DNA from: Mucilaginibacter polytrichastri
GTDB taxonomy: Bacteria; Bacteroidota; Bacteroidia; Sphingobacteriales; Sphingobacteriaceae
Reading direction: 5' to 3'
DNA: 64,000 nt
Assembly: GCF_001911425.1 (NCBI RefSeq)
Contig: NZ_MPPL01000001.1
Location: forward strand, 890,022-954,021
Below are positions 18,861 to 28,167 of the stretch, piece after piece (position 1 is the first letter of the stretch; each line of letters begins with the position of its first letter). The translations under genes and the position numbers were made by a program. The notes beneath the pieces are model-generated. The model saw nothing but the letters and a program-made list of their open reading frames with translations. It did not search any database and was not told the DNA's origin.

Positions 18861-20684
18861 ATGACTATCAAAAAAATAATTCTACTGGGTGTTATGCTGT
18901 TTACTAATATCACCCTCCGTGCTCAAACGGGTTCTCATTCCTTTACGCTAAGCGATTCTGCTTTCTTAATGGATGGCAAACCTTTCCAGATGATTTCGGG
19001 CGAGATGCATTATCCGCGTGTACCCCGTGAAGCATGGCGGGCACGGATGAAAATGGCAAAATCCATGGGGCTTAATACCATAGGCACCTATGTTTTCTGG
19101 AATTTGCACGAGCCGCAAAAAGGCAAGTTTGATTTCACTGGCAATAATGATGTGGCCGAATTTGTTAAAATAGCTAAGGAAGAAGGCCTATGGGTGATAT
19201 TAAGACCCAGCCCTTATGTTTGCGCCGAGTGGGAATTTGGCGGTTACCCATACTGGCTGCAAAATGAAAAGGGACTTATTGTGCGCAGTAAGGAAGAAAA
19301 GTATTTGAAGGAGTACGAAACCTATATTAAAGCAGTAGGTAAGCAATTGGCCCCCCTGCAAATTAACCACGGCGGCAATATCCTGATGGTGCAGATTGAA
19401 AATGAGTATGGCTCATACGGTAAGGATAAAGAATATTTAGCTATCAATCAGCGGTTGTTTAAAGAGGCTGGCTTTGATGGGTTATTGTATACCTGCGACC
19501 CCCCTGCGGCCATAGTAGACGGGCATCTACCCGGCTTGCTGCCTGCCATAAATGGTATTGATAACCCTGCCATGGTTAAAAAAATGATTAGTGATAACCA
19601 TAATGGCAAAGGGCCATTTTATATTGCAGAGTGGTACCCTGCATGGTTTGACTGGTGGGGAACCAAGCACCACACCGTGCCTGCCGAAAACTATACCGGT
19701 AAACTGGATAGCGTTTTATCGGCAGGTATTTCAATTAATATGTACATGTTTCATGGCGGTACTACGCGCGCGTTTATGAATGGTGCCAACTTTGATGATA
19801 AGCACCCTTATGAACCACAAATAAGTAGTTATGATTATGATGCCCCGCTTGATGAGGCCGGGAATGCAACGCACAAATTTATGCTGTTCAGGCAGGTAAT
19901 TGCCAAGCACTTGCCTGTCGGTCAGGCTTTACCGCCGGTTCCGGCGGCAAAGCCGGTAATGGCTGTAAATGATGTTAAGCTAAGCCAAACAGCTGGCCTG
20001 TTAGGTATATTACCGAAACCTGTATTGAATAAAACACCCTTAACCTTCGAAGATTTAAACCAGGATTATGGCTTTGTATTATATCAAACTTTATTATCTG
20101 GCGGCAAAAGCGGTGTTTTAAAACTTAATGAATTGCGCGATTATGCCATTATTATGGTAAACGGCAAAACCGTAGGCGTACTGGATCGCCGGCACAACCA
20201 GGATAGTATTCAACTGAATTTACCTGCGGGTAAAGTAAAGCTGGAGATACTGGTCGAAAATTTGGGAAGGATTAACTTCGGCCCGTATTTACTTAAAAAT
20301 AAAAAAGGCATTACAGAAGGCGTTAGCTTTGGAGGAAAAGCTATTTATAACTGGGCGATGTATAGTTTGCCTTTTAAGGATGTAAGCAATGTACGCTACA
20401 CATTAAAAAGTGTTGCTAAGGCGCCTGTTGTAAAAAAAGGAATGTTTAATGTTTCGATAGTTGCAGATACTTATTTGGATATGCGTAAATGGGGTAAAGG
20501 TGTGGTGTGGATTAACGGGCATAACCTGGGGCGGTACTGGTCTGTAGGCCCGCAGCAAACGCTTTACGTGCCTGCTGAGTGGCTGGTTAAAGGAGAAAAT
20601 AAAATAGAGATACTTGAACTGCTTAAACCAGAACAAACTCTTATCCATTTTGTGAAACAGCCACAGTTGGATGTTATTCAATAA
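18861..20684 (+). CDS. GH35-family beta-galactosidase
   Basis: 607 aa with a signal peptide (to ~A21, TLRAQTG). The GH35 signature is clear: SGEMHYPRVPREAWRARM near residue 46, the acid/base Glu182 in QIENEYGSYG, and the nucleophile Glu257 in YIAEWYPAWFDWWG. C-terminal beta domains with GVVWINGHNLGRYW at ~545-560 match the family's jelly-roll region. It cleaves terminal beta-galactose from oligosaccharides. It is the last gene of PUL 1; a strong bidirectional terminator follows at 20734. Confidence 0.95.
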   Translation: MTIKKIILLGVMLFTNITLRAQTGSHSFTLSDSAFLMDGKPFQMISGEMHYPRVPREAWRARMKMAKSMGLNTIGTYVFWNLHEPQKGKFDFTGNNDVAEFVKIAKEEGLWVILRPSPYVCAEWEFGGYPYWLQNEKGLIVRSKEEKYLKEYETYIKAVGKQLAPLQINHGGNILMVQIENEYGSYGKDKEYLAINQRLFKEAGFDGLLYTCDPPAAIVDGHLPGLLPAINGIDNPAMVKKMISDNHNGKGPFYIAEWYPAWFDWWGTKHHTVPAENYTGKLDSVLSAGISINMYMFHGGTTRAFMNGANFDDKHPYEPQISSYDYDAPLDEAGNATHKFMLFRQVIAKHLPVGQALPPVPAAKPVMAVNDVKLSQTAGLLGILPKPVLNKTPLTFEDLNQDYGFVLYQTLLSGGKSGVLKLNELRDYAIIMVNGKTVGVLDRRHNQDSIQLNLPAGKVKLEILVENLGRINFGPYLLKNKKGITEGVSFGGKAIYNWAMYSLPFKDVSNVRYTLKSVAKAPVVKKGMFNVSIVADTYLDMRKWGKGVVWINGHNLGRYWSVGPQQTLYVPAEWLVKGENKIEILELLKPEQTLIHFVKQPQLDVIQ

Positions 20685-20733
20685 CTGAAATAATAATGTA
20701 CTTACAGCTTATTCACTATTAAAAAATTGTATC

Positions 20734-20775
20734 AAAAAAAACCGGCTATTTTTAAAAAAATAGCCGGTTAAAAAA
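20734..20775. terminator. Bidirectional terminator between convergent GH35 and lipoprotein genes
   Basis: aaccggcta (20740-20748) and tagccggtt (20761-20769) pair, extended by T5/A5 tracts toward the loop, with poly-A on the left and poly-A after the right arm (aaaaaa at 20771). It can end transcription from either side; GH35 comes from the left and the lipoprotein gene from the right. Confidence 0.82.
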
Positions 20776-20807
20776 GATATAATGAAACCCTCGCGGTTTA
20801 TTCAGAT

Positions 20808-22277
20808 TTATTTAATGGCACCCGGAGTGGTGTATGCAATATTTTGAGGATCGAATGAAGCCCATGTTGCAGCCCAGTTATCGGTACCAAAAGCACCTTT
20901 GTAATCAACTTTGTCAAAAAAGGCATCAGCAAATTTTCCGGTAAACGCAGCGCCTGCTGCGGCAGCAGAACCTGCTTTTACAGTAAAGTTAGGTGTACCT
21001 GCATTAGCATTGGTAGCAGCTTTAAAATCTAAACCATATTTAAGCGGGTCGGTTAATAGGTCTAACACGGTTTTAGAAGCATCGAACACGTTATTTAAAC
21101 GAACCTGAGTTTCGAACAAGGTTTTGTTTTGTCCTTTAACTTCGTTGCCTTTTGCATTACAATCATAAATTACGTTGTTGGCAAATACTAAGCGGCCTGC
21201 AGTGTAATTGCTTGATGTAGCACCTGCTGTAGCAACGGTACCATCATCAAAATAAACACCTTCGGTATAGTTAGTCAACAATGAGTTGCTGATGCTGATA
21301 GCTGAGTTGCGACGGATCTGCGCCGCATGTTGAAAGTTGGCATTGATGTTAGATATGGTACCACCAGAAGCGATTGCTGTTAATAGCGGGCCAATAATGG
21401 TCATGTTAGAAAACGCAGCATTGGTTTGAGGCGCATTGTTCGAGCCAGATGCATCATTATCAGATTCGAAACCGTTTGATCCCGAAAAATCTGCAATTAC
21501 CTGTGCACGTTGTGCTAAACCAAACTGTATTTTACCTGCAAAGCCAAAGTCAGTATCAAAATCGTCGTCAACCGCGCCGATAGAAAGTAAGTGTTTGGCA
21601 TTAACAGTACCGCCAAACCACTCATAAGAATCATCGCCAGAGCGGTAAACTTCAATATAATCTAAAGTAGTACCCGAGCCAACGCCGCCCATGGTTAAGC
21701 CATTGATCTCGCTATCTGGTGCAAATGGGATACCTGCATACTCAATGCGTACATATTTTAACGTACCAGAATTGTCGGCTGCATCTGTACCGCCATATTG
21801 GATGTATTTGGCTACATCGCCACCGCCGGTTGCTGTTATACCGCCTTCAATAGTTGCCACACCGCTACTTGGGTTAATTGGTGCTTTACCCAACAAGATA
21901 ATGCCACCCCAGTCGCCGCTTGAACGGCCGCCTGCTGCAACGTTTGAGGTAAACACGATCGGTTTATCTACAGTGCCAGTTGCGTTTATTTTAGACCCTC
22001 TTGTAATAATCAACGTGCCTTTACTGGCTTTATCGCCTTTAATAATGGTTCCTGGTTCAATAGTTAAGGTTGCGCCGTTGGTAACGTATACATATCCTTT
22101 AAGGTAATAGATTTTGTTTGCTGTCCAGGTAGTGCTGGTTGCAATATCGCCTGTTACTTCAACAGTGGTTGATGTTGGGGTAGTTGTTACACCATCATCA
22201 TCACTGCTGCTTTTGGTACATGCCGTAAACAGCAACACTGCCGATAGCAATAAAAGTGAAATTCTTTTCATAATCAT
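20808..22277 (-). CDS. Beta-helix lipoprotein paired with TonB-dependent receptor
   Basis: 489 aa. The N-terminus MKRISLLLLSAVLLFTAC (from the second Met, 22271) is a clear lipoprotein signal; the ATG at 22277 adds two residues. After a Ser/Asp/Thr linker, the body is rich in Gly, Asn, Ala and Thr with repeating short strands (GATLTIEPGTIIKGDKAS, then TLIITRGSKINATGT), as in right-handed beta-helix or adhesin-like surface proteins. The second half has RLVFANNVIYDC and ends with a Trp-rich segment. The precise function is unknown to me. It lies 64 bases downstream of the TonB receptor on the same strand, so the two are probably co-transcribed, with the lipoprotein as a possible surface ligand-capture partner in place of a SusD. 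Confidence 0.75.
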   Translation of the reverse strand: MIMKRISLLLLSAVLLFTACTKSSSDDDGVTTTPTSTTVEVTGDIATSTTWTANKIYYLKGYVYVTNGATLTIEPGTIIKGDKASKGTLIITRGSKINATGTVDKPIVFTSNVAAGGRSSGDWGGIILLGKAPINPSSGVATIEGGITATGGGDVAKYIQYGGTDAADNSGTLKYVRIEYAGIPFAPDSEINGLTMGGVGSGTTLDYIEVYRSGDDSYEWFGGTVNAKHLLSIGAVDDDFDTDFGFAGKIQFGLAQRAQVIADFSGSNGFESDNDASGSNNAPQTNAAFSNMTIIGPLLTAIASGGTISNINANFQHAAQIRRNSAISISNSLLTNYTEGVYFDDGTVATAGATSSNYTAGRLVFANNVIYDCNAKGNEVKGQNKTLFETQVRLNNVFDASKTVLDLLTDPLKYGLDFKAATNANAGTPNFTVKAGSAAAAGAAFTGKFADAFFDKVDYKGAFGTDNWAATWASFDPQNIAYTTPGAIK

Positions 22278-22341
22278 TTTTTGTTTGTTGTAATCCCTGT
22301 TAATTTTTAACTATTTGTTGTTTATTGTAAAGTTTGCTTGT

Positions 22342-25119
22342 TTAAAAAGTGTAGGCATAAGAGAGCGAATAGGTAGAGCCCAGCTTATACTTACTTATTG
22401 TTGAACCTCTTGAAATGTCATATTGGGGTGTGCTTTTCTTATAATAGAAAAGGGTGTTCTGGTTAAAAAGATCGGAGGCGTTTAGCTTAAACTCGCCTTT
22501 GCCTTTCTGGATGCGGTAGCCTGCCTGGAAATCAACCACATCGCGGGCGTTTTCATAAATAGCCGGGAACTGTACCCCACTGGCACGGAACATCCTTGAA
22601 CCTACCCGGTTGTATAGTAAGTTAAAGCTCAGCTTATTATTAGCCGCCGTTTGCAGCAGGCCGGCATTAATAACATAAGGTGCCTGGCCAACCATAGCCC
22701 GTGTGTTGCTTTGCTCAGTAAGCTGGAAACGGCTATCGGTTACTACCGATTTTACAAAGGTTAAGTTGGTATAAAAGGTAGTGTTCTTAAACCCTGTATT
22801 AATAAAGTCGAGCGTTTTGCGAAATTCTAGTTCAACACCATAGTTGTTGGCTTTTTCTGCATTAAAGTAATTAAAGTCGGGCGTAGAGTTTACATCGTAG
22901 TAACCAGATTCAATTGGGTTTTTAAAGTTTTTATAAAAAGCAGATACCGAAAATATCTGGCCCGCTGAAGGGTAAATCTCATAGCGTAAATCCAGGTTAT
23001 GGATTTGTGTGCGTTTAAGAGCGGTATTGCCTTGTATAGTTGCCAATAGTTCAAAGTCGTAATAACTAAAAGGGGCAAGCTCGCGCAGCTCGGGGCGTGC
23101 CACAGTGCGCGAATAAGAGAACCGTAAATTTGATTTAGGGTTTAAGCTATACGTTAAATTGGCCGAAGGCAGGATGTCTAAATTATTTAGTGTTACCTCT
23201 TTAGTTGCCGGGTTATTAGTGTTTAAATGAAGATCGAATTTCTCGACACGTAAACCCCAAACCAGCCTGAACTTTTCGCCGAACTTATTATCCAGCATGG
23301 CATAACCAGAATTGGTAAATGTGTTGGCATTGTAAGGATCATCGCTTGATGTGATCTCCTTTAAATTATAGAAGCCCTGGTTGATGATATTGCGGCTGAA
23401 GATCTGGCTAAGGGGCAAGGTGCGTATTTGCTCGGCGTTATCGGCATTGGTAACCAGTTCGGGGCCAATAAAGCGGGGTACAAAAGTACGGTCGCGGTAT
23501 TGTGATGAGAGGCCTGCCTTAAAGGTAGCCTGCTGTTTAAATGCTTTTACAGGCAAGGTATAATCCATCTGTCCCGAATAAATATTTTCGTTCAGATTAG
23601 AATAAAACCGGGCGTTTTGCTTGCCTACGGTGGTAATATCGGCACGGTAAACGCCATCAATTAATGCGTAGTTGGTTTTACGCTGATCGGGCTGGTTGTT
23701 AGTTACATTACTAAAACTGGTTACCCAGGTTAATTTGGAATTATTACTGCCCAGGGCGTGGTCGCCCTGCAAGGTTGTTTTAAACAGGCTCTTCTCAATC
23801 AGGTCAAAGGCGGTGAAGTGGTTATCGGGATTTTGCGTTTGGCCATTATAACCGGTACGGTAAAGGTACTGGTCGTCGAACGAGCGATTATAAATGTTTT
23901 TCCAGGTGATCTTATTCTTGCCAAAGCTGTACGCTAAGTTAGCTAAAGCGCCAATACTGGTAGAGAAGCGGTACTTGTCATCATTAAACTTGTACTCGTA
24001 ATAGTTGATGTTTAAATCGTTAATGGTTTGCAGGCTGTTACGGTAAGTAACTGCAAACACACCACCCAGGCGGTTGCTGCTTTCGGCAAATTCTTTTACA
24101 CGGCCTAATGAGATCTGGTAATTTTGATTCGGTATGGCGGTATAAGTATAAGTACGGAAATTAGAATTTAATGAGCTTAATGCCGAAATGCTTTGCTGCG
24201 TAGTAAGCGGATTGGTTGATGAATTGATCCGGTTGGTTGACGGAAAGTTTGAGGGCAGTTTACGGGAACCATTATCGAAACCAAAATAGTCTGACAGGTT
24301 ACGGTAACCGCTTTTAAAGTCTTTAAAGGTAGTGTTAGTGTTGTAGCCGGTACCCACGTTAATGCTCAGGAAGTTCTCGTCCGGAATATCACGGGTAATA
24401 ATTTGTACGGCACCACCTGCAAAATCGCCGGGCAGGTTTGGCGTAGCTGTTTTACTGATTACCAGGTTTTCGATCAGGTTGGCCGGTACAATGTCAAACG
24501 AAAACGCTTTGCGGTTAGGCTCGGTGCTGGGCAGGGTAGTATTATCTAATGATGCTGTATTGTAGCGGTCGCTCAGGCCGCGTACTACCACAAATTTGTT
24601 GTCTTGTATGGTGGCGCCACTTACCCTCCGCAATACTTCTGATGTGTTTTTATCCGGCGAACGTTTAATGGTTTCAGAAGTAATACCATCGGTAATTGCT
24701 GCGTTGTTTTTTTGCTGGGCGTATAAAGAAGCAACAGATTCGCGCTTGTAAGTTGCTCTAACTGTCACTTCTTTGAGTGATTTTGTTTGGTTAACATCCA
24801 GCGTTACATCAAGGCGGGTAACATCGCCAGCTTTTACCACTACCTCGCTTATGGCTTTGGTATCATAACCAATGTAGCGTACCATTAAGGTGTAAGTACC
24901 GGGTTGCATGCCTGCTAACAAATATTCGCCATTTACATTGGCAGCTGCACCTTTAGTTGTGCCTTGTATTAATACGGTGGCACCTATCAGTGTTTCGCCT
25001 GTTTTTCTATCCGTAATTTTACCGGTAATTTTGCCGGCTGTTTGTGCGAAAGCTGTATTTGCGCTTAAGGTAACAAGCAGCAGAAACATCAGTTGGGTAA
25101 AATTTTTTTTCACGTTCAA
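22342..25119 (-). CDS. TonB-dependent outer-membrane receptor (non-SusC type)
   Basis: 925 aa. It has a signal peptide (KKNFTQLMFLLLVTLSANTA), a carboxypeptidase-regulatory-like domain at ~28-115 (GKITDRKTGETLIGATVLIQ), a plug at ~130-240 with SEVLRRVSGATIQDNKFVVV followed by RGLSDRY, then a beta-barrel ending TYSLSYAYTF. It lacks the SusC VVVGYGT signature and is shorter than SusC proteins, so it is a separate class, possibly for an iron complex, peptide or phosphorus compound. The start is unusual: the frame has no good ATG; TTG at 25119 or GTG at 25113 (MKKN..., best signal peptide) are likely, while ATG at 25089 would remove the positive n-region. A TAGCTTTG box lies at 25131-25138. Confidence 0.88.
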   Translation of the reverse strand: MNVKKNFTQLMFLLLVTLSANTAFAQTAGKITGKITDRKTGETLIGATVLIQGTTKGAAANVNGEYLLAGMQPGTYTLMVRYIGYDTKAISEVVVKAGDVTRLDVTLDVNQTKSLKEVTVRATYKRESVASLYAQQKNNAAITDGITSETIKRSPDKNTSEVLRRVSGATIQDNKFVVVRGLSDRYNTASLDNTTLPSTEPNRKAFSFDIVPANLIENLVISKTATPNLPGDFAGGAVQIITRDIPDENFLSINVGTGYNTNTTFKDFKSGYRNLSDYFGFDNGSRKLPSNFPSTNRINSSTNPLTTQQSISALSSLNSNFRTYTYTAIPNQNYQISLGRVKEFAESSNRLGGVFAVTYRNSLQTINDLNINYYEYKFNDDKYRFSTSIGALANLAYSFGKNKITWKNIYNRSFDDQYLYRTGYNGQTQNPDNHFTAFDLIEKSLFKTTLQGDHALGSNNSKLTWVTSFSNVTNNQPDQRKTNYALIDGVYRADITTVGKQNARFYSNLNENIYSGQMDYTLPVKAFKQQATFKAGLSSQYRDRTFVPRFIGPELVTNADNAEQIRTLPLSQIFSRNIINQGFYNLKEITSSDDPYNANTFTNSGYAMLDNKFGEKFRLVWGLRVEKFDLHLNTNNPATKEVTLNNLDILPSANLTYSLNPKSNLRFSYSRTVARPELRELAPFSYYDFELLATIQGNTALKRTQIHNLDLRYEIYPSAGQIFSVSAFYKNFKNPIESGYYDVNSTPDFNYFNAEKANNYGVELEFRKTLDFINTGFKNTTFYTNLTFVKSVVTDSRFQLTEQSNTRAMVGQAPYVINAGLLQTAANNKLSFNLLYNRVGSRMFRASGVQFPAIYENARDVVDFQAGYRIQKGKGEFKLNASDLFNQNTLFYYKKSTPQYDISRGSTISKYKLGSTYSLSYAYTF

Positions 25120-25130
25120 ATAAGTTTTTG

Positions 25131-25138
25131 CAAAGCTA
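25131..25138 (-). promoter_or_regulatory. Possible -7 box upstream of the TonB receptor
   Basis: On the minus strand this reads TAGCTTTG, an exact TAnnTTTG match. No TTG at the 19-nt spacing. If used, the TSS would be within a few bases of the TTG/GTG start candidates and about 36 bases from the ATG at 25089. Confidence 0.35.
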
Positions 25139-25219
25139 TTTCGCTCAAAACCGATTAACGATAAATTACCATTACCAATAAAACAAGTGTTTCTTAACCC
25201 ACAGTTATCAATGGTTCAA

Positions 25220-25543
25220 TCAAATAACCATTTTAACAGAACGGATCATGGCTACCTTTTGCCTCGTGATTTCCAGCACGCCATCGGGGCAATTATGGGT
25301 ATAGATTTGCTCAGCAAAAACGTCACTGTAAAACTCTTTTTTGAGTTCGGCCAGGTCAATTTTTAGTGCCAGTGCCAGGCTTTCGAGTTTCTCAATCTTA
25401 AACTTCTTTTTCCCCGATTCTATCCGGCTTAAATGGGCTCTTTCGATGCCCAATTTATCTGCCAGCTCGTTTTGCGAAAGGTAGTTATGCTTTCGGCCTT
25501 GTTTTATAAATTCACCAAAAGTGTATATTTCTTTATCAGCCAT
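25220..25543 (-). CDS. XRE-family helix-turn-helix regulator
   Basis: 107 aa from the ATG at 25543 (MADKEIYTFGEFIKQGRK); the TTG three codons upstream is not needed. Residues ~10-65 are a Cro/CI-type HTH (LSQNELADKLGIERAHLSRI, then ESGKKKFKIEKLESLALAL), and the rest is a short tail with a single Cys. No ligand or toxin domain is seen. It starts 9 bases after the MarR stop, on the same strand, and ends 100 bases before the TonB receptor start, so both regulators probably control the receptor/lipoprotein genes; this is inferred from position. Confidence 0.85.
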   Translation of the reverse strand: MADKEIYTFGEFIKQGRKHNYLSQNELADKLGIERAHLSRIESGKKKFKIEKLESLALALKIDLAELKKEFYSDVFAEQIYTHNCPDGVLEITRQKVAMIRSVKMVI

Positions 25544-25552
25544 GGTATGCAA

Positions 25553-26026
25553 TTATATATGTGCAACCTCCTGCGGCCGGTTTACTACTTCGGGCTTACG
25601 GTTTAGCATGAGCAGGTTATTGTTAATCGTTTTTAGTACGCGCAGGCAATTGTACATTTCCTGCCAGGTAATTTCATGGGTAATATTGGTTTCAAAGTGT
25701 TCAAATGTGGTTTCCAAGCCATCAATAACTTCTGCCGCTTTAGGGGTTAGTACAACCAGTTTGCCCCGGCGGTCTTTATAATTTACCTCGCGTGTAACAT
25801 AACCTTTTGCTTCAAGGGCATCTATAATAGCTGCCATGTTAGATTTTTCGATACTCAGGTTTTCGCAAAGCATTTTTTGGGTTGCTTTGCCGTTAAACCG
25901 GGTTAGCAACAGGATGATCTGGTAATGATGCTGCACATCTATCTGCTCCAGAAACTTATATAAATATTGATGATATGATTTATTAGCCAGCATAACCTGC
26001 AGGCTGAATTCTTCGCCGAAATTCAT
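25553..26026 (-). CDS. MarR-family winged-helix regulator
   Basis: 157 aa from the ATG at 26026 (MNFGEEFSLQVML); the longer open frame upstream lacks a plausible start. The MarR fold is visible: dimer helices at the ends, a recognition helix region at ~55-80 (MLCENLSIEKSNMAAIIDAL) and a wing with YKDRRGKLVVLTPKAAEVID. It is probably a homodimer that responds to small molecules or redox. It forms a two-gene regulatory unit with the XRE gene 9 bases downstream, ahead of the TonB receptor. Confidence 0.88.
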   Translation of the reverse strand: MNFGEEFSLQVMLANKSYHQYLYKFLEQIDVQHHYQIILLLTRFNGKATQKMLCENLSIEKSNMAAIIDALEAKGYVTREVNYKDRRGKLVVLTPKAAEVIDGLETTFEHFETNITHEITWQEMYNCLRVLKTINNNLLMLNRKPEVVNRPQEVAHI

Positions 26027-26126
26027 TAATGTATGAATAGATAGCCATATTGCCGGTTGGCAAATAAGACATTGATGAAACAATAAAATACGCTTAAGGG
26101 GTATTAAAATGTATTTATTGCTTAGA

Positions 26127-26501
26127 TCAAATGAGGAGGGTACCTGTTAAAAGGTATAAGGGAGGGGCATGCAGTGTTATAAGCGTTCTCCTGATTACGT
26201 TAACTTTTACAGTTACCAGGTTAATGCTTAAAAGGAAGAATAAGAAACCGGCTACACAGATAAACTTAGCTACATCGATCACTTTATGAACGTGCGGTGG
26301 GCTGGTAAGCTGCCGGTTGGCAATAAGGCCCCAATAGTTGTTATGGGAATAAGATGGTGTGAAATGATGTGTATGCTGCCTGGTTACACTTACAGGTACA
26401 TGATGATTTGTAGGTGCAAAAGCAGATAAAAACGGATTTATAATAAGCAGCGAAATACTTAATAAAAGCAGCAGATACTTGATTAACCCCAGTTTTTGCA
26501 T
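26127..26501 (-). CDS. Small His-rich membrane protein, unknown
   Basis: 124 aa from the ATG at 26501. Not recognised. It has an N-terminal hydrophobic helix (~6-28, GLIKYLLLLLSISLLIINPF), a soluble stretch of ~45 residues with nine His (NHHVPV, QHTHHFTPSYSHNN, PPHVHK), and a second helix at ~76-96 (KFICVAGFLFFLLSINLVTV). The His cluster between two helices could bind a transition metal on the outer side of the inner membrane, but no known family motif is seen. It stands alone between the MarR gene and the end of the arsenic operon. Confidence 0.55.
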   Translation of the reverse strand: MQKLGLIKYLLLLLSISLLIINPFLSAFAPTNHHVPVSVTRQHTHHFTPSYSHNNYWGLIANRQLTSPPHVHKVIDVAKFICVAGFLFFLLSINLVTVKVNVIRRTLITLHAPPLYLLTGTLLI

Positions 26502-26610
26502 CAATAGATTTAAGTGTTGGATACTTTTATTTGCAAAACTGCAACTTACAGGTGTAATATCAGCTACCGGGACAAAAGCTTAATGTAAGCTTAACCTTAT
26601 TTAAATATAG

Positions 26611-26644
26611 CCCCGGCTAAATGATGCCTAATTAGCCGGGTTTT
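26611..26644 (-). terminator. Hairpin downstream of the arsenic operon
   Basis: Arms cccggctaa (26612-26620) and ttagccggg (26632-26640) pair exactly. It lies 25 bases past the acr3 stop and most likely ends the minus-strand ars operon; the T-run is clearer on the plus strand (tttt at 26641), so direction is not certain. Confidence 0.65.
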
Positions 26645-26664
26645 GGCAGTTATATGCTTTCGAC

Positions 26665-27735
26665 TTAATTTTTAAGCGTGTAATACTTTTTACGAAAATA
26701 AAAAGCGAGGTTAACCAGGGCAATTAATGCAGGCACTTCAACCAATGGCCCTATTACCCCGGCAAAAGCCTCGCCCGAATTAATGCCGAAAACGCCGATG
26801 GCAACAGCAATAGCCAGTTCGAAATTGTTGCCTGTGGCTGTAAAGGCGATAGCTGTACTCCGGCTGTAGTCGGCCCCAAATGATTTGCCGATAAAGAAGC
26901 TTAATATAAACATGATGGTAAAATAGATGACCAGCGGGATAGCAATACGTACAACATCAAAGGGTATTTGCACAATAAGCTTACCTTTTAAGCTAAACAT
27001 CACCACAATAGTAAAGAGCAGTGCAATGAGTGTTATGGGAGAAATAAAAGGTACATATTTAGTTTGAAACCAATCCTCACCCTTAATTTTGATCAGCGTG
27101 TAACGGCTTATTATCCCGGTAGCAAAGGGGATGCCCAGGTAAATGCCTACACTTTTGGCAATTTCGCCAATGGTAATATTTATTGCTAACCCTTTGAGCC
27201 CAAATAGCGGCGGCAAAACGGTAATAAACAGGTAAGCATACACGCTGTAAAGCAGTACCTGGAAAATACTGTTTAAAGCTATTAAGCCCGCAGCGTATTC
27301 CCGGTTACCTTCTGCCAGCTCATTCCAAACCACAACCATAGCAATACAGCGGGCCAAGCCAATCAGAATTAAACCAACCATATAAGCAGGATGGTCATGC
27401 AATAAAGTAATGGCTAAAACAAACATAAGTATAGGGCCAATAATCCAGTTAAGAATAAGGGATGCGCTTAACACTTTGGTGTCTTTAAATACTTCGCCCA
27501 TCTTCTCATACTTTACTTTGGCCAGGGGCGGGTACATCATCAGGATTAACCCGATAGCCAGCGGAATATTAGTGGTACCACTTGAAAAAGAGTTAATAAA
27601 CCCGGCCGACGAAGGAATGAAATAGCCAATCCCAACGCCAATAGCCATTGCCAGGAAGATCCATAAAGTAAGGTATCTGTCAAGAAAACTTAATTTTTTG
27701 CGTGCTGCCACTGGGGCGCAATTGGTTGCCGACAT
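26665..27735 (-). CDS. acr3: ACR3-family arsenite efflux transporter
   Basis: 356 aa with about ten membrane helices. The family-specific cysteine is Cys130 in [16 protein letters not shown], and the second conserved region [20 protein letters not shown] is intact near residue 300. The protein exports arsenite, and in some members antimonite, using the proton gradient. It is the last gene of the arsR-DUF6428-arsC-acr3 operon; the arsC stop lies one base before its ATG, implying translational coupling. ACR3, not ArsB, is the class seen here. Confidence 0.95.
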   Translation of the reverse strand: MSATNCAPVAARKKLSFLDRYLTLWIFLAMAIGVGIGYFIPSSAGFINSFSSGTTNIPLAIGLILMMYPPLAKVKYEKMGEVFKDTKVLSASLILNWIIGPILMFVLAITLLHDHPAYMVGLILIGLARCIAMVVVWNELAEGNREYAAGLIALNSIFQVLLYSVYAYLFITVLPPLFGLKGLAINITIGEIAKSVGIYLGIPFATGIISRYTLIKIKGEDWFQTKYVPFISPITLIALLFTIVVMFSLKGKLIVQIPFDVVRIAIPLVIYFTIMFILSFFIGKSFGADYSRSTAIAFTATGNNFELAIAVAIGVFGINSGEAFAGVIGPLVEVPALIALVNLAFYFRKKYYTLKN

Positions 27736-27736
27736 A

Positions 27737-28156
27737 TTATAAATTCTCTTTTACAAAATTTGCTGCATACACCTTAATTAAATCTCTTACCCGCCTAAAT
27801 TCATCCATAATTTCTTCATCGGTTCCGGTTGCTTTTGCAGGGTCGGGAAAGTTTTCATGAAAGCGTTTTACATTGCCCGGAAAAAAGGGGCAGGCTTCAT
27901 TCGCATTATCGCATACCGTAATCACGTGATCAAAGTGGATGGTCAAATATTCATCTACATGATTTGAGGTGTGGCCGGAAATATTGATATGGTCTTGGGC
28001 CATTACCTGTATAGCTTTGGGGTTTACGCCGTGGGTTTCAATACCTGCGCTGTAAATATTTGCCTTATCGCCTGCAAAGTACCGAAGGTATCCTTCTGCC
28101 AACTGGCTGCGGCAACTATTGCCTGTGCATAGTACGAGTATATTTTTCTTAATCAT
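27737..28156 (-). CDS. arsC: Arsenate reductase, thioredoxin-coupled (low-MW phosphatase fold)
   Basis: 139 aa from the ATG at 28156 ([17 protein letters not shown]), chosen because earlier Met codons overlap the upstream gene. The P-loop C-X5-R is Cys10-Arg16. Cys10, Cys15, Cys82 and Cys89 ([14 protein letters not shown]) fall at the same numbers as in the well-studied S. aureus pI258 enzyme (recalled), so the three-cysteine redox relay is complete. It reduces arsenate to arsenite, which the adjacent Acr3 exports. Confidence 0.95.
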   Translation of the reverse strand: MIKKNILVLCTGNSCRSQLAEGYLRYFAGDKANIYSAGIETHGVNPKAIQVMAQDHINISGHTSNHVDEYLTIHFDHVITVCDNANEACPFFPGNVKRFHENFPDPAKATGTDEEIMDEFRRVRDLIKVYAANFVKENL

Positions 28157-28167
28157 CATTTTTATTT

